Assembly (NCBI RefSeq): GCF_022760855.1
Contig: NZ_JAKTNR010000004.1
Coordinates: 124,001 to 188,000 of the forward strand
DNA length: 64,000 nt
From: Thermus albus
GTDB taxonomy: Bacteria; Deinococcota; Deinococci; Deinococcales; Thermaceae
Reading direction: 5' to 3'
This document shows, piece by piece, positions 41,668 to 50,100 of the stretch (the stretch's first letter is position 1; each line of letters opens with the position of its first letter). A program made the position numbers and the translations under genes. The notes beneath the pieces are model-generated. The model was given only the letters and a program-made list of their open reading frames with translations. It searched no databases and was not told where the DNA came from.

Positions 41668-42562
41668 GCTGTCCAGTATAGACCTGGCTGAGGCTCGAGG
41701 CCACAGAAAGGGCCTCGAGGTAGCGCATGCGCATGGGCCCTAAAAGCACGATCTCCCCCAACCACTCCCCCCGGGCGAAGCCCGCCTGCACCTGGGCCAG
41801 GCCCTCCACCTCCCCCACCCGCACGTCCACCCGGCCGGGAGGGGTCAGGACCGCCTCATCCCCCCCTGCCTCGTAAAGGGCCACCAGCCGCTCCAGAAAT
41901 CCCGGGTCCTTGGCCTCCGGTTCCTTTAAGGCCTCGGCCAGGCCCTCCCGGTAGACCAGGGAGAGGCCTACGGAGAGGGCCCGGGAGAGGTGGGCGAAGA
42001 GCTCCTCCAGGCCCTTGGGGGCCTGGGACAGGGCAAGAAAGGGCCTGGAGAGGGCCTCTTCCGCCTGCTTGAGGCGGTCTGGGGGGAGGGAGAGGGGAAG
42101 CCGGGTTTCCTTTACCCTCCCTCCCTCCAGGATGAACACCGCCAAGGTGCCCTCCGGCAGGGGGGAGAGGTGGACCTGGAGCACATGAGGGGCCTTCCGA
42201 AGCCTCAGGCGCAAAAGGGCGGGGTAGCCGGATAGCCCCACGGCCAGCTTCACCAGGAAGGCCTCGGGTTCCCTGGCCCCTTCCAGAGCCCGTCGGATCC
42301 TCTCCTGGATGGCTTCGGGAAGGGGCTTGGGGGGGAGGAGGGAAAGGGAGTACTGGCGGAAGGCCAGCCGGGTGGGTACCCTCCCGGCAGAGGGGTGGGG
42401 CTTGGAAAGGTAGCCCATCTCCTCGAGGGCGATGAGCTCGTAGCGGGCCAGGGTGGGGGAGAGCCCCAGGCCCTCGGCCAGCCTTGCCGAGGGCACCGGG
42501 GCTTTGGTCTTGATGTATTCCTCCACCAGGAGGTGGAGAAGGGCCCGCTGCCTGGCCGTCAC
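41657..42562 (-). CDS. hrcA: Heat-inducible transcription repressor HrcA
   Basis: Represses chaperone genes at CIRCE operators. The 301-residue product has the N-terminal winged helix (ARQRALLHLLVEEYIKTKAP, LGLSPTLARYELIALEEMGY, LSKPHPSAGRVPTRLAFRQY) and a GAF-like inserted domain. GTG at 42562 is six bases after TACAAT and lacks a ribosome site. I saw no CIRCE inverted repeat in this window, so its targets lie elsewhere. groES, dnaK and grpE are absent here. Confidence 0.92.
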   Translation of the reverse strand: MTARQRALLHLLVEEYIKTKAPVPSARLAEGLGLSPTLARYELIALEEMGYLSKPHPSAGRVPTRLAFRQYSLSLLPPKPLPEAIQERIRRALEGAREPEAFLVKLAVGLSGYPALLRLRLRKAPHVLQVHLSPLPEGTLAVFILEGGRVKETRLPLSLPPDRLKQAEEALSRPFLALSQAPKGLEELFAHLSRALSVGLSLVYREGLAEALKEPEAKDPGFLERLVALYEAGGDEAVLTPPGRVDVRVGEVEGLAQVQAGFARGEWLGEIVLLGPMRMRYLEALSVASSLSQVYTGQHAG

Positions 42563-42566
42563 ACCT

Positions 42567-42917
42567 TTATTGTACCGGGGTCACGGCGGCCTGGTCCTCC
42601 TCCCCGGTGCGGATGCGGTAGACCTTCTCCACCGGCAGGACGAAGATCTTCCCGTCCCCAACCTCCCCGGTGCGGGCGGCTTTGAGGATGGCCTCCACCG
42701 TGGGCCTTACAAAGGGCTCGGACACCCCGATCTCCAGGCGCACCTTCTCGTGCAGGGCCATCTTCACCGTGGTCCCCCGGTAGGTTTCCACCTTTTCCGT
42801 CTCCCCTCCGTGCCCCTGGATGCGGCTTAGGGAAAGCCCCCGCACCTCGGCCTGGAATAGGGCTTCCAGGACGTCCCGGAGCTTTTCCGGACGGATGATG
42901 GCCACGATGAGCTTCAT
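42567..42917 (-). CDS. Nitrogen regulatory protein P-II
   Basis: Trimeric signal protein reporting 2-oxoglutarate and ATP/ADP, here surely a partner of AmtB. The 116-residue product has MKLIVAIIRPEKLRDVLEAL, the T-loop, and the C-terminal signature TGEVGDGKIFVLPVEKVYRIRTG. The T-loop reads YRGTTVKMALHEK in place of the usual RGAEYxVDFLPK. The uridylylated Tyr51 is therefore absent. ATG at 42917 overlaps the amtB stop (ATGA). Confidence 0.94.
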   Translation of the reverse strand: MKLIVAIIRPEKLRDVLEALFQAEVRGLSLSRIQGHGGETEKVETYRGTTVKMALHEKVRLEIGVSEPFVRPTVEAILKAARTGEVGDGKIFVLPVEKVYRIRTGEEDQAAVTPVQ

Positions 42918-44242
42918 GCCCTACCCCCTAGGGGTTTGAGGGCTTTGGGGCCGGATTCGGAAAGCACCAAAATGGCCCCCTCGCCCTCCGCATAAGCCTC
43001 CTCGCCGTGCTGGGTCACGTCCAGGCCCGTCCCCTCTTCCTGGAAGCTGGCCCGCAAGGGGGTGAGCAGGCCGGTGAGTTTAAGGAGAAGGAAGGTACCC
43101 ACCGCGGAGTAGGCCACCGCCACCCCCACCGCCAGGGCCTGCAGGAAGAACTGGTGGGGATTGCCGAAAAGAAGGCCATCGGCCACCCCGTTCCAGGCCT
43201 TCTCCGCCAGAAGACCGGTTAGGAGGGCGCCGGTGGTGCCGGCGATCCCGTGGGCTCCGAAGACGTCCAAGGAGTCATCCAGCCGCGTCCGGGGCCGCCA
43301 GAGCAAGAAGAAATAGCTGGGTAGGGCGCTCACCGCTCCCAGCACCAGGGCCGACAAGGGGGAGACGAACCCCGCCGCCGGGGTGATGGCCACCAGCCCC
43401 ACCACGATGGCCGTGGCCACGCCCACCGCCGTGGCCTTACCCGTGCGCAAGAGGTCCAAAAGGACCCAGACCGCCAGGGTGGCAGCGGGGGCCAGAAGGG
43501 TGTTCACGAAGGCCAAAGCGGCCAAGGCCCCGGAACCCAGGGCACTCCCCCCGTTAAACCCGAACCAACCGAACCAGAGCAAGGCGGCCCCCAGGAGCAC
43601 GAAGGGAACGTTGTGGGGCAGGATGGCCTGGCGGCCATAGTCCTTCCGGGCTCCCAGGACCAAGGCCCCCACCAAAGCGGCCACGCCGGCGTTGATGTGC
43701 ACCACCGTACCCCCGGCGAAGTCCAAGGCCCCTAAGGCTCCCAAAAACCCCCCGCCCCAGACCCAGTGGGCCAAAGGAGCGTAGACCAGAAGCCCCCAAA
43801 GGCTTAAAAAGAGGAGCAAAGCGGGGAAGCGCAGCCGTTCCACCAGGCCGCCGGTGAGGAGGGCGGCGGTGATGATGGCGAAGGTGCCCTGGAAGGCCAT
43901 GAAGAGGAGGTGGGGGATCTCCCCCTTGGCCTCGAGGCCCACCCCCTGCAGGAAGAGGTGCCTCAGGCTTCCAATCCAGGCCCCCCCCTCGGCAAAGGCT
44001 AGGCTGTATCCCAGCAAGGCCCAGCCCACGCCCACGAACCCCAAGGCGGCGAAGCTCATCATCATGGTGTTCAAGGCGTTTTTGCTCCGCACCAAGCCCC
44101 CGTAGAAGAAGGCCAAAGCTGGGGTCATGAGGAGTACCAGGGCTGTGGAGACCAGCATCCAGGCCGTGGCAGCCCCGTCTACCCCCGCCGCCAAGGCCAG
44201 TCCCGAGAACCCGCTTAACGCTGCCGCTAGGGTTTTGCGCAT
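42914..44242 (-). CDS. amtB: Ammonium transporter
   Basis: Eleven-helix ammonium channel. The 442-residue product has TALVLLMTPALAFFYGGLVRSKN, the pore region and DFAGGTVVHINAGVAALVGAL; DVFGAHGIAGTTGALLTGLL follows. A cleavable signal peptide is likely (ALSGFSGLALAAG). The pore His pair is in VHINAG and FGAHGIAG. It is coupled with the P-II gene and driven by a good promoter just upstream. Confidence 0.95.
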   Translation of the reverse strand: MRKTLAAALSGFSGLALAAGVDGAATAWMLVSTALVLLMTPALAFFYGGLVRSKNALNTMMMSFAALGFVGVGWALLGYSLAFAEGGAWIGSLRHLFLQGVGLEAKGEIPHLLFMAFQGTFAIITAALLTGGLVERLRFPALLLFLSLWGLLVYAPLAHWVWGGGFLGALGALDFAGGTVVHINAGVAALVGALVLGARKDYGRQAILPHNVPFVLLGAALLWFGWFGFNGGSALGSGALAALAFVNTLLAPAATLAVWVLLDLLRTGKATAVGVATAIVVGLVAITPAAGFVSPLSALVLGAVSALPSYFFLLWRPRTRLDDSLDVFGAHGIAGTTGALLTGLLAEKAWNGVADGLLFGNPHQFFLQALAVGVAVAYSAVGTFLLLKLTGLLTPLRASFQEEGTGLDVTQHGEEAYAEGEGAILVLSESGPKALKPLGGRA

Positions 44243-44265
44243 CGCCCATCACCCCCTTAGGGGTG

Positions 44266-44294
44266 AGGGTAGCACGGGCAGTGCATCATGTCAA
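44266..44294 (-). promoter_or_regulatory. amtB promoter
   Basis: Minus strand: consensus -35 TTGACA (44289-44294), 17-base spacer, -10 TACCCT (44266-44271). The start codon is 24 bases after the -10, allowing a normal ribosome site (GGGGGTGAT). Confidence 0.8.
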
Positions 44295-44440
44295 GCTTAA
44301 GTGTGACAATATGCGAATACTATCGGTACATGCATAGCTAAAAGGGCATACTTAGTGCATATCGTTATGCAATAAATGGACAAATGTCAACAGTTAGCTA
44401 AACAGTCATGCACCATGATCTCCCCTTTTCAAGCCGTAGA
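44275..44440. other. AT-rich, repeat-bearing intergenic island
   Basis: About 165 bases with far more A+T than anywhere else in the window. AGTGCAT occurs at 44280 and 44354; TAGCTAAA at 44335 and 44395, exactly 60 bases apart; TGTCAA at 44289 and 44385. It also has several ATGCA or GCATA cores. The second TGTCAA gives another minus-strand TTGACA with TAACGA 17 bases on. This looks like a regulated, multi-operator promoter region for amtB-glnB. Confidence 0.5.
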
Positions 44441-44449
44441 CTGATGCCC

Positions 44450-45986
44450 GTGACATGGGAGGAGCTCCTTAAGCGGCTTTCCCTGGGCCAGGATGAGCGC
44501 ACGGTCTTCCTGCCCCCTGACCTTTCCCCGGAGGAGCTGGCCCGTTACGCGGCAGGCCTGGCCAACCACCGGGGGGGAACCCTTTTCCTGGGGGTGGATC
44601 GGGAAGGACGGGTGGTGGGGGCCTCGGAGATCCACCCCTTGCAGATCACCCACGCCCTGTTCCAGCTCACCCAGGGGCTTCTGCTGCCCTACGTGGAGGT
44701 GGTGGAGGGGCCCTTGGGCCGGGTTTTGGCCCTGCACGTGCCCCAAAGCCCGGCGGCCATCGCCGTGGGGGCGGGGAGGGTGCCCTTTTGGGACGGCAGG
44801 AGGCTCACGGAGCTGAGGATGGGCCAAGCCTTGCCGGAGCCCGACTTCACCGCCCAGGTCCTGCCGGCGGCCAGCCTTTCCGACCTGGACCCGGTGGAGG
44901 TCTTGCGCCTAAGGCGCATCCTGGAGGAGCGGGGGAGCAACCTGGCGGCCTTGCCGGATTTGGAACTCCTTTATGCCCTGGGGCTTTTGGAGCGGGTGGA
45001 GGGGGAGGAAAGGCCCACGGTGGCCGGGCTTCTTCTTGCGGGCACCCCCTTGGCCTTAAGGCGGCTTCTTCCCCAGGCGGAGGTGAGCTACTACTTCCAC
45101 GAGGGCGAGGAGGGGTACACCTTCCGGGAGGATATGCTTCGCCCCATCCCCGCCCTTTTGGAGCGGCTTAGGGACCTGATCCAGGCCCGGAACCGGGTGC
45201 GTTACCTGATGGTGGGGTTATTCCGCCTCGAGGTCTGGGACTTTGACCAGGAGGTCTACCGGGAGGCCCTCCTCAACGCCCTGGTGCACCGGGACTGGCA
45301 GAGCCCGGATGCCATCCAGGTGCACCACTACCCGGACCGCCTGGAGGTTTCCAACCCCGGGGGTTTTCCCCCAGGGATAACCCCAGAGAACATCCTCCGC
45401 CACCCCCCCAAAAAGGCGGAACCCCCGCCTGGCCGAGGCCCTTTACCGCCTGGGCTACGTGGAGCGGGCGGGAAGCGGGGTGGACAAGATGTACCGCCTC
45501 CTCCTCAAGTACGGGAAGGAGCCCCCGGAGTACCGCCTTTTCCCCGAGGCCCTCACCCTGGTCCTCTACAACCCGGAGCTGGACGAGGCCTTCGTGCGGG
45601 AGCTGGCCGAGGCCCAGGAGCGCCTGGGCGGCTTCAGCCTGGACCACCTCATCGCCGTGGGCCACCTGCGCCGGGTGGGGGAGGCCACCTTGGAGGAGCT
45701 TTCCCGGGCCTTGCAGCTTCCTCCCGAAGCGGCCCGGAAGGTCCTTTCCCGCATGGAGCGCATGGGCCTTTTGCGCAAGGAAGGGGGGCGGTACCACCTC
45801 CTAAGGCGGGACCCCTTGGGGGAACGGGTGCTTCGTCTTTTGGAAAGGTCCTGTTCAAGGCGGGAGTTGGAGGGAGAGCTGGGGCTTTCCCCTAAGGCGG
45901 CCTTGGCCCTTTTGAACCGCCTCATCCGGGAAGGTAAGGTGGAGCGGGTGGGCCGGGGGGCGGCCACCCGCTACCGGCGCCTCTAG
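44450..45986 (+). pseudogene. AlbA_2 / ATPase-type transcriptional regulator, frameshifted
   Basis: The N-terminal ~120 residues resemble the AlbA_2 (Schlafen-like) domain: LSPEELARYAAGLANHRGG, TLFLGVDREGRVVGA. An ATPase-like region (EALLNALVHRDWQSPDAIQV, VSNPGGFPPGITPENIL) and C-terminal winged-helix segments follow. This is the COG2865 'RecG-like regulator' layout. The frame breaks at 45403-45414, a run of seven C then five A. One base fewer restores HPPKRRNPRLAEALYRLGYV and continues to a stop at 45986. It may be inactivated, rescued by slippage, or a sequencing error. GTG at 44450 is seven bases after TAGACT. Confidence 0.75.
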
Positions 45987-45988
45987 CC

Positions 45989-46435
45989 ATGCCCCACCTG
46001 GTCCTCTACCAGCCGGAAATCCCCCAGAATGCGGGGAACATCGCCCGCACCGCCGCCGCCTTGGGCTGGCCCTTGCACCTGATCCGGCCCCTGGGATTTC
46101 GCCTAAGCGACCCCCGGCTCAAGCGGGCGGGCCTGGACTACTGGCCCCATGTGGACCTCCGCCTCCACGATTCCTGGGAGGCCTTTTTGGAAAGCCTGCC
46201 CCAAGGGGTGCGGGTTTGGGCCTTCAGTGTCAGGGGAAAGACCAGCCTTTACCAGGTGCGTTTCCAACCGGAGGACTACCTCCTCTTTGGCCCTGAGACC
46301 CGGGGGCTTCCCCCCGAGGTGCTGGGGAGGTTTCCCGGCGTCCACATCCCCATGCCGGGGCCGGTGCGCTCCTTGAACCTGGCGGTGGCCGTGGGGGTGG
46401 CGGCCTACGAAGCCTATCGCCAGCTTGGGGCATGA
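45989..46435 (+). CDS. trmL: tRNA (cytidine/uridine-34 2'-O)-methyltransferase TrmL
   Basis: SPOUT-fold enzyme that methylates the wobble ribose of tRNA-Leu isoacceptors. The 148-residue product has the family start LVLYQPEIPQNAGNIARTAAA, the knot region LLFGPETRGLPPEVL and IPMPGPVRSLNLAVAVGVAAYE. ATG at 45989 is two bases after the preceding stop, so it is co-transcribed with the frameshifted regulator. Confidence 0.93.
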   Translation: MPHLVLYQPEIPQNAGNIARTAAALGWPLHLIRPLGFRLSDPRLKRAGLDYWPHVDLRLHDSWEAFLESLPQGVRVWAFSVRGKTSLYQVRFQPEDYLLFGPETRGLPPEVLGRFPGVHIPMPGPVRSLNLAVAVGVAAYEAYRQLGA

Positions 46436-46442
46436 TGGAAGG

Positions 46443-47324
46443 GTGCGGGCCTATAGCACGGCTCACCTAAGGGTGGACCTTCCCCAAGGCCACCCCTTTC
46501 CCCTCTACAAGTACCGGGGGGTGGCGGAGGTCCTGAGGGGCCTTCTTCCCATCCTGCCGGCCCCGGAGGTGCCCCGGGAGGCCCTCCTTTTGGCCCACCA
46601 TCCGGGATACCTGGAAAGGCTTTTCACCGTGGGGCTTTCCCGGGAGGAGTCCTTGCGCCTGGGCCTTCCCTTTAGCCCAAGCCTCCTAAAGCGGGCCCTG
46701 CATGCGGCGGGGGGAACCCTGGCTGCGGCCTTGGATGCCCTGGAAGGGGGCTTGGGCCTCAACCTCTCCGGGGGCACCCACCACGCCTACCCCGACCGGG
46801 CCGAGGGGTATAGCCTCTTCAACGACGTGGCGGTGGCCGTGGCCTGGCTGAGGCGGGCGGGTTTTGGGGGCCGGGTTTTGGTGGTGGACCTGGACGCCCA
46901 TCAGGGGAACGGCACCGCGGTGTTTTTCCAGGAGGACCCCACCGTCTTCACCCTTTCCCTGCACGGGGAGCGGAACTACCCCTTGAGGAAGGAGAAAAGC
47001 GACCTGGACGTGGGGCTTCCCGATGGGGTGGGGGATGGGGCCTACCTTCGGGCCCTCGAGGAGGCCCTGGAAAGGGCCCAGGCCTTTCGCCCCGAGCTGG
47101 TCTTCTATAACGCTGGAGTAGACGTGTTGATAGGGGACCGGTTTGGCCGCTTGGCCTTGAGTCCGGAAGGGGTAAGGAAGCGGGACGAGCGGGTTTTCCG
47201 CATGGTGAGGGCCTTGGGGGTGCCCTTGGTGGTGGTGATGGGCGGGGGGTATAACCGCGACCCCCGGCTTACCGTGGAGGCCCATGCGGAGACCTACCGC
47301 CTGGCCCTAAGCTCCCTGGCGTAG
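46443..47324 (+). CDS. Histone-deacetylase-family (AcuC-like) amidohydrolase
   Basis: Zinc deacetylase fold; bacterial members act on acetylated proteins or polyamines. Active-site residues appear intact: GGTHHAYPDRAEGYSLFND, the zinc pair VDLDAHQGNGTAVFF, VDVLIGDRFGRLAL and GGGYNRDP. The product is about 293 residues from GTG at 46443; a TTG at 46425 is possible. It starts just after trmL. Its 3' end overlaps the convergent GNAT gene by 31 bases. A deacetylase facing an acetyltransferase is noteworthy but not proof of a pair. Confidence 0.85.
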   Translation: MRAYSTAHLRVDLPQGHPFPLYKYRGVAEVLRGLLPILPAPEVPREALLLAHHPGYLERLFTVGLSREESLRLGLPFSPSLLKRALHAAGGTLAAALDALEGGLGLNLSGGTHHAYPDRAEGYSLFNDVAVAVAWLRRAGFGGRVLVVDLDAHQGNGTAVFFQEDPTVFTLSLHGERNYPLRKEKSDLDVGLPDGVGDGAYLRALEEALERAQAFRPELVFYNAGVDVLIGDRFGRLALSPEGVRKRDERVFRMVRALGVPLVVVMGGGYNRDPRLTVEAHAETYRLALSSLA

Positions 47325-48148
47325 GTGGCCACGGCCTCTTCCAGGCTGAACCCCAGGTTGCGGTAGAGCTCCAAGGCCCCGGTCTCGTGGTCGTGGGCCC
47401 GGACCCGTAGGAGGTTGGCCCCCTTCCTCTTGGCCAGTCGGGCCGCCTCGGCCAGGAGGGCCCGCCCGATGCCCTGGCCCCGGGCCTTGGGCACCACGCC
47501 GATATAGGCCACGCTGGCCTCATGGTCCTCCAGCTCCACCTCGGCCAGGCCCACGGGGTTCTCCCCTTGGTAGGCCACCAGGAGGTGGACATGGGGGTCC
47601 TGGAAGTGTTCCCAAAGCTCCTCGTCCGTCCACTTCAGGCGCAGGGCCCAGCCCTCCTCGCTTTCCCGGTAGAGCTCCCGATAGACGGCAGGGCCGGGAA
47701 AACCTGGGCGGATGACCACCCCTTCGGGGGGTGGGTAGTCCAGGCCCTCAGGGTTCTTGACGAAAAAGTAGGTGAGGTGCAAAAGGCCGAAGTCCGCCTG
47801 CTCCAGGGCTTCCCGCACCGTGCGGTTCTCCTCCCGGGGGAAGGCGTAGAGGCGCTCTAGCCCAAGCTCCTCCGCCCGCCTCTCCGCCGCCTGCAATAGG
47901 GGTAAGAGGTCCTCCTCCCGGTAAGCCAGGGGCCCCTCGAGGGCCCCCCCATCCCAGAAAGGGTAAAGGCCCACGTACCCGGCCACCTCCCCTTCCCTAA
48001 GGAGGACCAGGCCGTCCTCCAGCTCCTCCGCCAGGCCCTCGAGGTCCCGGGCCTCCGGGGCCAGAACCCCCCGCTTGGGGCTTTCGTCCATCCAGCGGAG
48101 GAGTTTAAGGAGCCCAGGAAGGTCCTGGCGGGCCACGGGCCGGATCAT
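47294..48148 (-). CDS. GNAT acetyltransferase with two acetyltransferase-like domains
   Basis: The 284-residue product has a weak N-terminal GNAT-like half (LPGLLKLLRWMDESPKRG ... EGEVAGYVGLYPFWD). The C-terminal half is a clear GNAT with VAYIGVVPKARGQGIGRALL and AARLAKRKGANLLRV, then the NLGFSLEE tail. This layout resembles mycothiol-synthase-type proteins, but the substrate is unknown. ATG at 48148 is six bases after TAGACT. Confidence 0.82.
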   Translation of the reverse strand: MIRPVARQDLPGLLKLLRWMDESPKRGVLAPEARDLEGLAEELEDGLVLLREGEVAGYVGLYPFWDGGALEGPLAYREEDLLPLLQAAERRAEELGLERLYAFPREENRTVREALEQADFGLLHLTYFFVKNPEGLDYPPPEGVVIRPGFPGPAVYRELYRESEEGWALRLKWTDEELWEHFQDPHVHLLVAYQGENPVGLAEVELEDHEASVAYIGVVPKARGQGIGRALLAEAARLAKRKGANLLRVRAHDHETGALELYRNLGFSLEEAVATYARELRARR

Positions 48149-48182
48149 GCCCTTAGTCTACTCCCCTGGCCCCTGGTTAGGG

Positions 48183-48821
48183 CTAGGGACAAGCGTCCAG
48201 GTTCAAGGCCTTCACCACGCCCTCTTCCCCGTAGAACTCCACCACGGAAAGCCGGGCGTAGTCCTGTTCCACCCGGAGGCCCTCTTCCGGGGGAAGGGGC
48301 AAGGCCAGGCTTAGGGCGGCGCGGTTTAAGGTGCAGTTCCCCACCACCAGGAGGGCTTGGCCTGGGTGGTGCCCAAGAAGGGCCCTTACCGCTCTTTGCC
48401 CTCTTTCCCAGGCCTGCCTCAGGCTTTCCCCGCCCGGAGGGGCAAAGCCGGCCTCGTCCTCCAGCCAGGCGGCCACCTCCTGGGGATACCGCTCCCTTAC
48501 CTCGGCGAAGCTAAGCTCTTCCCATTCTCCCCAGCTTCGCTCCCTGAGTTCCGGAAGGAGGGTGAAGGGCACCCCTAGGGCTTCCGCCAGAAGCCCGGCT
48601 GCCTCGGCCTCCGCCAAGCTGTCGGGGGCGTAGACCCAGGCCACGGGGTAGCCCTGGGCCAGCCTGGCCAGGGCGCGGAGGGCCTGCCTGCCCGGTTCCG
48701 CAAGGGGAAGGCCCGGATGGCTGTGGAGGACGTGTTCTGGGTTCTCCACCGGCCCGGCCCGGGTGAGGAGCAGGGTGGTCTTGGGGTGGGGACCTTGGAG
48801 GAAATGGGCCAGGAGCCCCAT
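48183..48821 (-). CDS. Histidine-phosphatase-fold protein without the catalytic histidines
   Basis: The 212-residue protein follows the phosphoglycerate-mutase-like layout: an opening strand, WVYAPDSLAEAEAAGLLAEAL, then LPELRERSWGEWEELSFAEV. PPGGESLRQAWERGQRAVRALL and a second core strand follow. The usual RHG motif reads LLTRAGPVEN, and the second catalytic His strand reads VVGNCTLNRAAL in place of VSHGxxxR. Both active-site His are gone, so it is probably a binding or regulatory pseudoenzyme. ATG at 48821 is six bases after TATTCT. Confidence 0.82.
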   Translation of the reverse strand: MGLLAHFLQGPHPKTTLLLTRAGPVENPEHVLHSHPGLPLAEPGRQALRALARLAQGYPVAWVYAPDSLAEAEAAGLLAEALGVPFTLLPELRERSWGEWEELSFAEVRERYPQEVAAWLEDEAGFAPPGGESLRQAWERGQRAVRALLGHHPGQALLVVGNCTLNRAALSLALPLPPEEGLRVEQDYARLSVVEFYGEEGVVKALNLDACP

Positions 48822-48838
48822 GGGTCTAGAATACGGGG
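48822..48838. promoter_or_regulatory. 17-base divergent promoter with overlapping -10s
   Basis: TAGAAT (48827-48832, plus) and TATTCT (48828-48833 read on minus) share five bases. Each lies exactly six bases from its own start codon, GTG at 48839 and ATG at 48821. The whole region between the two genes is 17 bases, so both mRNAs must be leaderless. Confidence 0.7.
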
Positions 48839-49759
48839 GTGGAAAGGTGGGTCATCGTGAACCCGGCGGCGGGGCGGGGCAAGGTGGGGAGGCTTTCCGG
48901 GGCCATCCTGAGTTCCGCGCGGGCCAAGGGGGCCAAGGCCTTCCTCACCGAGGGGCCGGGCCACGCCACGGAACTGGCCCGGGCGGCTCCCCCGGGGGCG
49001 CGGGTGGTGGCCGTGGGGGGGGACGGCACGGTGCATGAGGTTTTACGGGGCCTTGCGGGTGCGGAAAAGGTTTTAGGGGTGGTGCCCATCGGTAGCGGCA
49101 ACGACTTCGCCCGCATGCTGGGCCTGAAGGGACTTCCCTGGAAAGAGGCCTTGGACCTGGCCCTCTTCGCCCAAGAGGAGGCCATAGACCTCTGTTGGGT
49201 AAACGGCGAACCCTTTGGGGCCTCCCTGGGCATCGGCTTTGACGCCTTGGTGGCCAAGAGGGCCCTTTCCGCCCCGCCCTTCCTCCGGGGCATGCCCCGC
49301 TACCTCTACGCCCTCTTTGGGGTGCTTAAGGAGCTCCGCCTTCCCGAAGGGCGGGTGATGGTGGAGGGGGAGGAGGTGCACCGGGGACCCCTGCTCCTGG
49401 TGGCGGCCATGAACGGGCCCGCCTACGGGGGTGGGATTCCCATAGCCCCCATGGCCGATCCCCGGGATGGCCAGCTCTCGGTGATCCTGGCCCGCTCCTT
49501 CACCCGGCCCGGGGTGGTCCTCATCCTGCCCCGGCTCCTGTTTGGTCGGCACCTTTCCCATCCCCAGGTGGTGGCCTTTGCGGGCCGGGAGGTGACGGTG
49601 GAGTTTTCCCATCCCGTGCCGGCCCATGCCGATGGGGAGCTTCTACCTGAGACCAGCCTTTACCGGGCCCGGGTGGAGGCCCTTGGCCTTAGGGTGGTGG
49701 GGGGAAGGGCTATGGCTAGAGGGGAGGCGCCCCTCTTAAGCCCGGTGGGTGCGGGATAA
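48839..49759 (+). CDS. Diacylglycerol/lipid kinase family protein
   Basis: DagK catalytic fold; likely phosphorylates diacylglycerol or another lipid at the membrane. The 306-residue product has WVIVNPAAGRGKVGRL, the nucleotide motif VVAVGGDGTVHEVLRGLAG, VVPIGSGNDFARMLGL and IGFDALVA, as in the YegS/DgkB group. GTG at 48839 follows TAGAAT by six bases. It is divergent from the histidine-phosphatase-like gene and shares its promoter. Confidence 0.9.
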   Translation: MERWVIVNPAAGRGKVGRLSGAILSSARAKGAKAFLTEGPGHATELARAAPPGARVVAVGGDGTVHEVLRGLAGAEKVLGVVPIGSGNDFARMLGLKGLPWKEALDLALFAQEEAIDLCWVNGEPFGASLGIGFDALVAKRALSAPPFLRGMPRYLYALFGVLKELRLPEGRVMVEGEEVHRGPLLLVAAMNGPAYGGGIPIAPMADPRDGQLSVILARSFTRPGVVLILPRLLFGRHLSHPQVVAFAGREVTVEFSHPVPAHADGELLPETSLYRARVEALGLRVVGGRAMARGEAPLLSPVGAG

Positions 49760-49803
49760 AACCGGTTGGTGCTGGGGCTTGCAGGGGGGTTGGTGGCCCG
49801 GTC

Positions 49804-50100
49804 ATGGAGGTGTCCAAGGGCCAGGTTAAGGCCCTGGAGCTCCTCCGCCAGGTGGGGGCCACGGGGGAGGCTTTGGGCCTTACGGACTGGGGGCGGCTCC
49901 TCTGGGCGGTCCAGGCTTACCGGGAGGAGGATGACCTGGATAGCCTTGCAGGGACCCTGATGCCTTACCAAGACCCCCTGGAACCCGCGGGGCAGGCGTG
50001 GCGTCCAGGCCTCATCCCCTCCTCGGCCCCCTGCCGTCTTCCCCTTCTGGCCCGTATACTTAGGCCATGCGCGGCCTTTCCCAGCGGGTTAAGGGCATGA
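49804..50100 (+). CDS. Possible small protein of unknown function
   Basis: A 98-residue frame whose first ~65 residues (MEVSKGQVKALELLRQVGAT, DWGRLLWAVQAYREEDDLDSL) have good Thermus codon use. The last ~30 look non-coding and run over the aspC promoter and first codons. The real product may end earlier through a lost stop, or the frame may be by chance. No ribosome site or family is evident. Confidence 0.4.
   Translation: MEVSKGQVKALELLRQVGATGEALGLTDWGRLLWAVQAYREEDDLDSLAGTLMPYQDPLEPAGQAWRPGLIPSSAPCRLPLLARILRPCAAFPSGLRA
50055..50060 (+). promoter_or_regulatory. aspC -10 element
   Basis: TATACT lies six bases before the aspC ATG, with no Shine-Dalgarno between them, which indicates a leaderless transcript. 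Confidence 0.6.

Noticed and set aside
44408-44449. ATG at 44408 as start of the AlbA_2 gene
   Set aside because: The first 14 codons are AT-rich and unlike Thermus genes, and TAGACT at 44437 would place the transcript start after them.
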